Shown: one piece after another, positions 46,225-50,966 of the stretch
Position numbering within the stretch: position 1 is the stretch's first letter
How the letters are laid out: every line of letters begins with the position of its first letter
DNA from: Rhodovarius lipocyclicus
GTDB lineage: Bacteria > Pseudomonadota > Alphaproteobacteria > Acetobacterales > Acetobacteraceae
Direction of reading: 5' to 3'
NCBI RefSeq assembly: GCF_009900765.1
Contig: NZ_JAAABL010000026.1
Coordinates: 1-50,966 of the forward strand
DNA length: 50,966 nt
The notes under the pieces: generated by a model
What the model was told of the DNA's origin: nothing
Database searches by the model: none
What the model saw: the letters and a program-made list of their open reading frames with translations, nothing else
Translations under genes and position numbers: made by a program

Positions 46225-46647
46225 CTACGCCTCCGCGCCACCCAGGCGCGTCACGATCTTGGTCTTGATCGGCAGCTTCGCCGCACCCAGACCCAGCGCT
46301 TCACGCGCCGTGTCCTGGCTCACGCCGTCGATCTCGAACATGATGCGCCCCGGCTTCACGCGGGCCACCCAGTATTCGGGCGCACCCTTACCGGAACCCA
46401 TGCGAACTTCCGCAGGCTTGGTGGAGACCGGCACATCGGGGAAGATGCGGATCCACACGCGGCCCTGGCGCTTCATGGCGCGAGTGATAGCACGACGGGC
46501 GGCTTCGATCTGCCGCGCCGTCACGCGCTCGGGCTCAAGGGCCTTCAGGCCAAAGCCGCCGAAAGACAGGGAGAACCCGCCCCTCGCCACGCCCTTGATG
46601 CGGCCCTTATGGGCCTTACGATACGTTGTACGCTTCGGCTGAAGCAT
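46225..46647 (-). CDS. rplP: 50S ribosomal protein L16
   Basis: This 140-residue L16 sits near the A-site tRNA. It starts [20 protein letters not shown], has [20 protein letters not shown] and [20 protein letters not shown]. It follows rpsC after 11 bases. Confidence 0.98.
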   Translation of the reverse strand: MLQPKRTTYRKAHKGRIKGVARGGFSLSFGGFGLKALEPERVTARQIEAARRAITRAMKRQGRVWIRIFPDVPVSTKPAEVRMGSGKGAPEYWVARVKPGRIMFEIDGVSQDTAREALGLGAAKLPIKTKIVTRLGGAEA

Positions 46648-46658
46648 TTTTCACATCC

Positions 46659-47336
46659 TCAGCGTTGCGGAGCCTGCTCCGTGGCGCGCTTGTCCTGCGC
46701 CATCGGGTCATGCGCCATGATCTCGCCCTTGAAGATCCAGACCTTCACACCGCAGGTGCCATAGGTGGTCTTCGCCGTGGCGACGCCGTAATCGATATCG
46801 GCACGGAGCGTGTGCAGGGGCACGCGGCCCTCGCGGTACCACTCCATGCGCGCGATCTCGGCACCGCCCAGACGGCCGGAGCAGTTGATCCGGATACCCA
46901 GGGCACCCAGACGCATCGCGGACTGCACGGCGCGCTTCATCGCGCGGCGGAAGGCCACGCGGCGCTCCAGCTGCTGCGCGATGCTCTCGGCCACCAGGGT
47001 GGAGTCGAGCTCGGGCTTGCGGATCTCGAGGATGTTCAGCGAGACCTCGGCGCCGGCGAGCCGGGCCAGGTCCTTGCGCAGAACCTCGATGTCCGCGCCC
47101 TTCTTGCCGATCACGACGCCCGGGCGGGCGGCATGGATCGTCACGCGGGGCTTCTTGGCCGGACGCTCGATCACGATACGGGACACGCCCGCACCCTTCA
47201 GCCGGGAATGCAGCGTTTCACGCAGCTTCACGTCCGAATGCAGCAGGGAGGAATAGTCCCGGCCGGCGAACCAACGGCTGTCCCAGGTACGGTTGATACC
47301 GAGCCTGAGGCCGATCGGATTGACTTTGTGACCCAT
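46659..47336 (-). CDS. rpsC: 30S ribosomal protein S3
   Basis: This 225-residue S3 forms the mRNA entry channel. It starts [20 protein letters not shown]. The KH domain has [20 protein letters not shown], and the C-terminal part [17 protein letters not shown]. It lies 3 bases after rplV. Confidence 0.98.
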   Translation of the reverse strand: MGHKVNPIGLRLGINRTWDSRWFAGRDYSSLLHSDVKLRETLHSRLKGAGVSRIVIERPAKKPRVTIHAARPGVVIGKKGADIEVLRKDLARLAGAEVSLNILEIRKPELDSTLVAESIAQQLERRVAFRRAMKRAVQSAMRLGALGIRINCSGRLGGAEIARMEWYREGRVPLHTLRADIDYGVATAKTTYGTCGVKVWIFKGEIMAHDPMAQDKRATEQAPQR

Positions 47337-47339
47337 AGG

Positions 47340-47729
47340 TTACGCGGCCTCCTGCTTGACCGCCTGTTCGGCGACCACAATCTTGAGGTGGCTGAACCAC
47401 TTTTCCACGGTCGAGGCGCGGCCGCGGCCACGCGCGTGGAAGCGCTTCATCACCATGGCACGACCCACCTCGGCGCGGGCCACCACCAGGCGGTCCACGT
47501 CTAGCTGATGGTTGTTCTCCGCGTTCGCGATGGCGCTCTCGAGCGTCTTCTTCACGGTCTGCGCGATACGGCGCTTGCTGAAGGTCAGCGTCGCGACCGC
47601 GTTCTGCGCCGGCAGGCCACGGATCATCGCGGCAACCAGGTTCAGCTTGCGAGGGCTGACCCGGATGTTGCGGGTGATCGCTTCGGCCTCGGTGTCCGGG
47701 AGCCCCCGGGGATGCTGCGGCTTGCTCAT
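47340..47729 (-). CDS. rplV: 50S ribosomal protein L22
   Basis: This 129-residue L22 lines the exit tunnel and is a macrolide-resistance site. Markers: [40 protein letters not shown] and the beta-hairpin [23 protein letters not shown] 47729 is chosen; longer in-frame starts would run into rpsS. Confidence 0.98.
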   Translation of the reverse strand: MSKPQHPRGLPDTEAEAITRNIRVSPRKLNLVAAMIRGLPAQNAVATLTFSKRRIAQTVKKTLESAIANAENNHQLDVDRLVVARAEVGRAMVMKRFHARGRGRASTVEKWFSHLKIVVAEQAVKQEAA

Positions 47730-47730
47730 A

Positions 47731-48009
47731 TCAGCCCCGCTTCGCCTTCTTGTCGGCCGAGTGACCACCGAAGGTACGCGTCGGCGAGAACTCGCCGAAC
47801 TTGTGCCCAACCATGTTCTCGGTCACCTGCACCGGCAGGAACTTCTTACCATTGTAGACGCCGAAGGTGAGGCCCACGAACTGGGGGAGCACCGTGCTAC
47901 GGCGCGTCCAGATGCGGATAACCTCGTTGCGGGTGGAGGCCCGCGCGGCCTCCGCCTTCTTCAGCAGGTAGCCGTCGACAAACGGCCCCTTCCATACGCT
48001 GCGCGGCAT
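47731..48009 (-). CDS. rpsS: 30S ribosomal protein S19
   Basis: This 92-residue S19 works with S13 in the head. It starts [20 protein letters not shown], has [20 protein letters not shown] and ends [20 protein letters not shown]. It starts 5 bases after rplB. Confidence 0.98.
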   Translation of the reverse strand: MPRSVWKGPFVDGYLLKKAEAARASTRNEVIRIWTRRSTVLPQFVGLTFGVYNGKKFLPVQVTENMVGHKFGEFSPTRTFGGHSADKKAKRG

Positions 48010-48014
48010 TGCCC

Positions 48015-48848
48015 TCAGCCCTTCGTGGCGTTGCGGCGCCGGACGATGAGCCCGTCGGTCCGCTTGTTGTTGCGGGTCTTGGCACCCTTGGTCGGCTTGC
48101 CCCAAGGCGTCACGGGGTGACGGCCACCGGAGGTACGACCCTCGCCACCGCCATGGGGGTGGTCGACGGGGTTCATGGTCACGCCGCGGTTGTGCGGGCG
48201 GAAGCCCATCCAACGCTTGCGGCCGGCCTTGCCGATTTCCTGGTTGCTGTTGTCCGGGTTGGACACAGCGCCGATGCTGGCCATGCACTCACCGCGCACC
48301 AAGCGCAGCTCGCCAGAGCTCAGCTTCAGCTGCGCGAAACCAGCGTCCTTGCCCACGAGCTGGGCGAAGGTGCCGGCGGAACGCACCAGCTTGGCACCCG
48401 CACCCGGCTTCAGCTCCACGTTGTGCACGATCGTGCCAACGGGGATGTTGCCCAGGGGCGCGGCATTGCCCGGCTTGATGTCGACGCGCTCACCGGAGAT
48501 CACGGTGTCGCCCACCTTCAGGCGCTGCGGCGCCAGAATGTAGGACAGCTCGCCGTCCGCGTACTTCACCAGAGCGATGAAGGCCGTGCGGTTCGGGTCG
48601 TATTCCAGGCGCTCGACGACAGCGGACACGCCGAACTTGCGGCGCTTGAAGTCCACCACGCGATAGGCCTGCTTGTGCCCGCCCCCACGGAACCGCACGG
48701 TCGTACGGCCCGTATTGTTACGGCCGCCGGAGCTGTGCTGCCCCTCGGTGAGAGCCTTGACCGGCTTGCCCTTCCAGAGCTCCCGGCGGTCGATCAGAAC
48801 CGTGCCGCGAAGGCTCGGCGTGACCGGATTGAAATGCTTCAGCGCCAT
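48015..48848 (-). CDS. rplB: 50S ribosomal protein L2
   Basis: This 277-residue L2 is needed for peptidyl transfer and subunit joining. It starts [20 protein letters not shown] and has the conserved [14 protein letters not shown]-type loop (here [18 protein letters not shown]) with the His near the peptidyl-transferase centre. It ends [12 protein letters not shown]. Confidence 0.98.
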   Translation of the reverse strand: MALKHFNPVTPSLRGTVLIDRRELWKGKPVKALTEGQHSSGGRNNTGRTTVRFRGGGHKQAYRVVDFKRRKFGVSAVVERLEYDPNRTAFIALVKYADGELSYILAPQRLKVGDTVISGERVDIKPGNAAPLGNIPVGTIVHNVELKPGAGAKLVRSAGTFAQLVGKDAGFAQLKLSSGELRLVRGECMASIGAVSNPDNSNQEIGKAGRKRWMGFRPHNRGVTMNPVDHPHGGGEGRTSGGRHPVTPWGKPTKGAKTRNNKRTDGLIVRRRNATKG

Positions 48849-48852
48849 GGTT

Positions 48853-49185
48853 TTACGCCAGCCCCGTGGTCAGATCGATGCTCTGGCCTTCGGCCAGGGA
48901 CACGACGGCCTTCTTCCAGTCCGAACGCTGGCCGGGACGGCCCTTGAAGCGCTTGGACTTGCCCTTGACGACGATCGTGTTCACGGCCGTGACGGACACG
49001 CCGAACAGGCCTTCGACAGCCTGCTTGATCGTGCGCTTGTCAGCGTCCATGGCGACCTTGAACACCACCTGGTTCTTCTCGGAGAGGGCGGTGGCCTTCT
49101 CCGTGATGACCGGGGCGATGATCGTCAGATACTGCAGCTCACGCGACAGCGGCGCGGGGGCGGCAGGCTTGGAGACGGTGCTCAT
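48853..49185 (-). CDS. rplW: 50S ribosomal protein L23
   Basis: This 110-residue L23 is the docking site for trigger factor and SRP at the tunnel exit. Core: [40 protein letters not shown]. The N-terminal 15 residues ([18 protein letters not shown]) are an Ala/Pro-rich extension. It overlaps rplD by 4 bases. Confidence 0.98.
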   Translation of the reverse strand: MSTVSKPAAPAPLSRELQYLTIIAPVITEKATALSEKNQVVFKVAMDADKRTIKQAVEGLFGVSVTAVNTIVVKGKSKRFKGRPGQRSDWKKAVVSLAEGQSIDLTTGLA

Positions 49186-49796
49186 GCCAGGCGCTCCTTC
49201 AGGGCTTCAACGCCGGCGCGCGTCACCGCCAGAACATCGTGCTTCATGATGTCATAGACATTCGCACCGATGGTCGGCAGGGCCTGCAGGCCGGGGATGT
49301 TGCGCAGCGCGCGGTCGAACTCGGGGTTCACCGCGGCGTCCACCACCAGGGTGGACGTCCAGCCCAGCGCCTTCGCCTTCTTCGCCATTTCGGCGGTCTT
49401 GGCGACGGAACCGGCATCCTCCAGCACCACCAGCTTGCCGTCAGCCTGCTTCTGGCTGAGGGCGGCGATGAGGCCGAGGCGGCGGACCTTCTTGTTCAGC
49501 GAGTAGCCATGGTCGCGGACCACCGGACCGTGCACCACGCCGCCCTTGCGGTACTGCGGAGCGCGCAAAGAGCCCTGGCGGGCGTTGCCCGTGCCCTTCT
49601 GCTTGTACGGCTTCTTGGTGGTGCCCGAAACCTCGCCCATGCCCTTGGCCTTGTGGGTGCCGGCACGGCGCTTGGCGAGCTGCCAATGGATGACGCGCGC
49701 CAGGATATCGGCCCGCAGGGCGGCTGCGAACAGCTCGTCCGGCAGGTCGATGTCGCCAGCGGGGGCGTTGTCGAGGGTGATGACCTTCACTTGCAT
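49182..49796 (-). CDS. rplD: 50S ribosomal protein L4
   Basis: This 204-residue L4 has a long loop that lines the tunnel: [20 protein letters not shown] then [17 protein letters not shown]. In E. coli L4 represses the S10 operon. ATG 49796 ([10 protein letters not shown]) is chosen; an upstream in-frame ATG adds unrelated residues. Confidence 0.98.
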   Translation of the reverse strand: MQVKVITLDNAPAGDIDLPDELFAAALRADILARVIHWQLAKRRAGTHKAKGMGEVSGTTKKPYKQKGTGNARQGSLRAPQYRKGGVVHGPVVRDHGYSLNKKVRRLGLIAALSQKQADGKLVVLEDAGSVAKTAEMAKKAKALGWTSTLVVDAAVNPEFDRALRNIPGLQALPTIGANVYDIMKHDVLAVTRAGVEALKERLA

Positions 49797-49806
49797 CGTC
49801 GTATCC

Positions 49807-50490
49807 TCAGGCCACCGCCGCCGGGAAGGGAGCATCGGCCGGACGGGCGCGCTTCACAGCGTCGCTCACCAGCACGTAGCCACCCTTGGCGCCCGGAACG
49901 GCACCCTTGATGAGCAGAAGGCCCTTCTCCACGTCCACACCCGCGACCGTGAGGTTCTGGGTGGTCACGCGCTCGACACCGAGGTGACCGGCCATCTTCT
50001 TGTTCTTGAAGGTCTTGCCCGGATCCTGACGGTTACCGGTCGAACCATGGGAACGATGGCTGATGGACACGCCGTGCGACGCCTCGAGGCCCGAGAAGTT
50101 CCAGCGCTTCATCGCGCCGGCAAACCCCTTGCCCTTGGTGACGCCGACAACGTCCACGCGCTGGCCGGCCAGGAAGTGCGCCGGAGAGAGCTTGGAACCC
50201 GGGGCAACCAGCGCGTCGCCGGCCACACGGAACTCGACAAGCTTCATCGGCGCCTCGGCACCAGCCTTGGCGAAGTGGCCCTTGTTGGGCTTGGAGACAT
50301 TCTTCGGCTTGGCCTTGCCAAAGCCGAGCTGAACGGCGGCATAGCCGTCAGTCTCCTCGGTGCGCTGCGCGATGACGCGGACGTCATCCACATGCAGCAC
50401 AGTGACGGGCACAGTCGTGCCATCGTCCTGGAACAGCCGGGTCATCCCCAGCTTGCGGGCGATCAGCCCAGTTCGGCCGTAGTGGGCCAT
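49807..50490 (-). CDS. rplC: 50S ribosomal protein L3
   Basis: This 227-residue L3 starts [20 protein letters not shown] and has the conserved [17 protein letters not shown] and [20 protein letters not shown] loop with the methylated Gln region. It lies near the peptidyl-transferase centre. It starts 13 bases after rpsJ. Confidence 0.98.
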   Translation of the reverse strand: MAHYGRTGLIARKLGMTRLFQDDGTTVPVTVLHVDDVRVIAQRTEETDGYAAVQLGFGKAKPKNVSKPNKGHFAKAGAEAPMKLVEFRVAGDALVAPGSKLSPAHFLAGQRVDVVGVTKGKGFAGAMKRWNFSGLEASHGVSISHRSHGSTGNRQDPGKTFKNKKMAGHLGVERVTTQNLTVAGVDVEKGLLLIKGAVPGAKGGYVLVSDAVKRARPADAPFPAAVA

Positions 50491-50503
50491 GGCGGCACGT
50501 CCC

Positions 50504-50812
50504 TCAGATCTTGATCTCGACGTCCACACCGGAGGCCAGGTCGAGCTTCATCAGCGCGTCCACGGTCTGCGGAGTGGGGTCGACGATGTCGAGCAGCCGA
50601 CGATGCGTACGGATCTCGAACTGTTCGCGGCTCTTCTTGTCCACGTGCGGAGAACGGTTCACGGTGAACCGTTCAATCTGCGTGGGCAGCGGGATGGGCC
50701 CGCGCACCTGCGCACCGGTCCGCTTCGCGGTGTTCACGATCTCCCGCGTGCTGCCATCCAGCACGCGGTGATCGAACGCCTTGAGGCGGATGCGGATGTT
50801 TTGGCTGTCCAT
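50504..50812 (-). CDS. rpsJ: 30S ribosomal protein S10
   Basis: This 102-residue S10 (also NusE, an antitermination factor) reads [40 protein letters not shown] and ends DVEIKI. It starts 11 bases after tuf, as in many alphaproteobacteria. Confidence 0.98.
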   Translation of the reverse strand: MDSQNIRIRLKAFDHRVLDGSTREIVNTAKRTGAQVRGPIPLPTQIERFTVNRSPHVDKKSREQFEIRTHRRLLDIVDPTPQTVDALMKLDLASGVDVEIKI

Positions 50813-50823
50813 GACGTGCGGCC

Positions 50824-50966
50824 TTACTTCGTGATCGAGGCCACCACGCCGGCGCCGACGGTGCGGCCACCTTCGCGGATCGCGAAGCGCAGGCCCTCAT
50901 CCATCGCGATCGGCGCGATCAGCGTCACGTCCATCGAAACGTTGTCGCCAGGCATCACCATCTCAA
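50824..50966 (-). CDS. tuf: Elongation factor Tu, C-terminal end (cut by window edge)
   Basis: The minus strand reads [39 protein letters not shown], then VVASITK and a TAA stop at 50826-50824. This is the end of domain 3 of EF-Tu, the GTPase that delivers aminoacyl-tRNA to the ribosome. The rest lies beyond the window. Its position before rpsJ matches the str-S10 order. Confidence 0.97.
   Translation of the reverse strand, partial: EMVMPGDNVSMDVTLIAPIAMDEGLRFAIREGGRTVGAGVVASITK

Noticed and set aside
36790-50812. Absence of rpmJ (L36) after secY
   Set aside because: In alphaproteobacteria rpmJ is normally outside the spc operon, so this is not an anomaly.

Overview
This window is a GC-rich chromosomal segment, most likely from an alphaproteobacterium of the Acetobacteraceae (Roseomonas/Roseococcus-like). 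The signs are an AcpXL-type acyl carrier protein with its partner enzymes, a class I lysyl-tRNA synthetase, several orphan Bug-type tricarboxylate receptors, GC-rich hairpin repeats between genes, and an alphaproteobacterial S10-spc-alpha gene order. The family assignment is inferred from protein similarity recognised by eye; no search was run. No tRNA, rRNA, CRISPR or prophage genes were seen, and no gene-free stretch exceeds 300 bases.

Layout, left half. Bases 1-153 are the tail of an IS5-family transposase cut by the window edge, followed by a hairpin repeat and a glutathione S-transferase. Next come a peptide-type ABC binding protein (minus), a GtrA-like membrane protein, and a type I secretion pair (PrtD-like ABC exporter and PrtE/HlyD-like adaptor) with two small unknown proteins. 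A GAF protein and a stand-alone DUF4347-like caspase-fold protein follow. From 8669 to 13963 lie an NDP-forming acyl-CoA synthetase and a tight acpXL / FabZ-like / two ketosynthase cluster, which resembles the rhizobial very-long-chain fatty acid (lipid A) locus. One of the two ketosynthases lacks the catalytic cysteine.

Middle. On the minus strand are LapA-like, IHF-beta and SppA genes. argG is followed by a strong terminator. Then come a small secreted protein, an MFS transporter, a TlpA thioredoxin divergent from argH-lptM, two Bug receptors, and a GST/VOC/FkbM three-gene operon. A lytic transglycosylase with a SPOR domain, rsmI divergent from an LpoA-like lipoprotein, a PhoR-like histidine kinase, and a CheZ phosphatase lie further on. 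At 31191-34705, lysK (class I LysRS) overlaps an mprF-like gene whose C-terminal synthase domain is cut short. A flavin reductase, a third Bug receptor and a small secreted protein complete this half.

Right end (36790-50966). The minus strand carries tuf (partial), rpsJ-rplC-rplD-rplW-rplB-rpsS-rplV-rpsC-rplP-rpmC-rpsQ, rplN-rplX-rplE-rpsN-rpsH-rplF-rplR-rpsE-rpmD-rplO-secY-adk, and rpsM-rpsK-rpoA-rplQ, ending in a good intrinsic terminator. Hairpins sit in the rplE-rpsN and rplO-secY gaps.

The observations most worth a second look are: (1) the acpXL-type cluster with a cysteine-less ketosynthase partner and no adjacent lpxXL or dehydrogenase; (2) the lysK-mprF pair with a truncated synthase domain; (3) the stand-alone caspase-fold (DUF4347-like) gene close to a type I exporter that has no visible cargo; (4) candidate RNA and DNA control elements, including an anti-Shine-Dalgarno structure before the GST operon, a 14-bp palindrome, and a leader ORF before the exporter.
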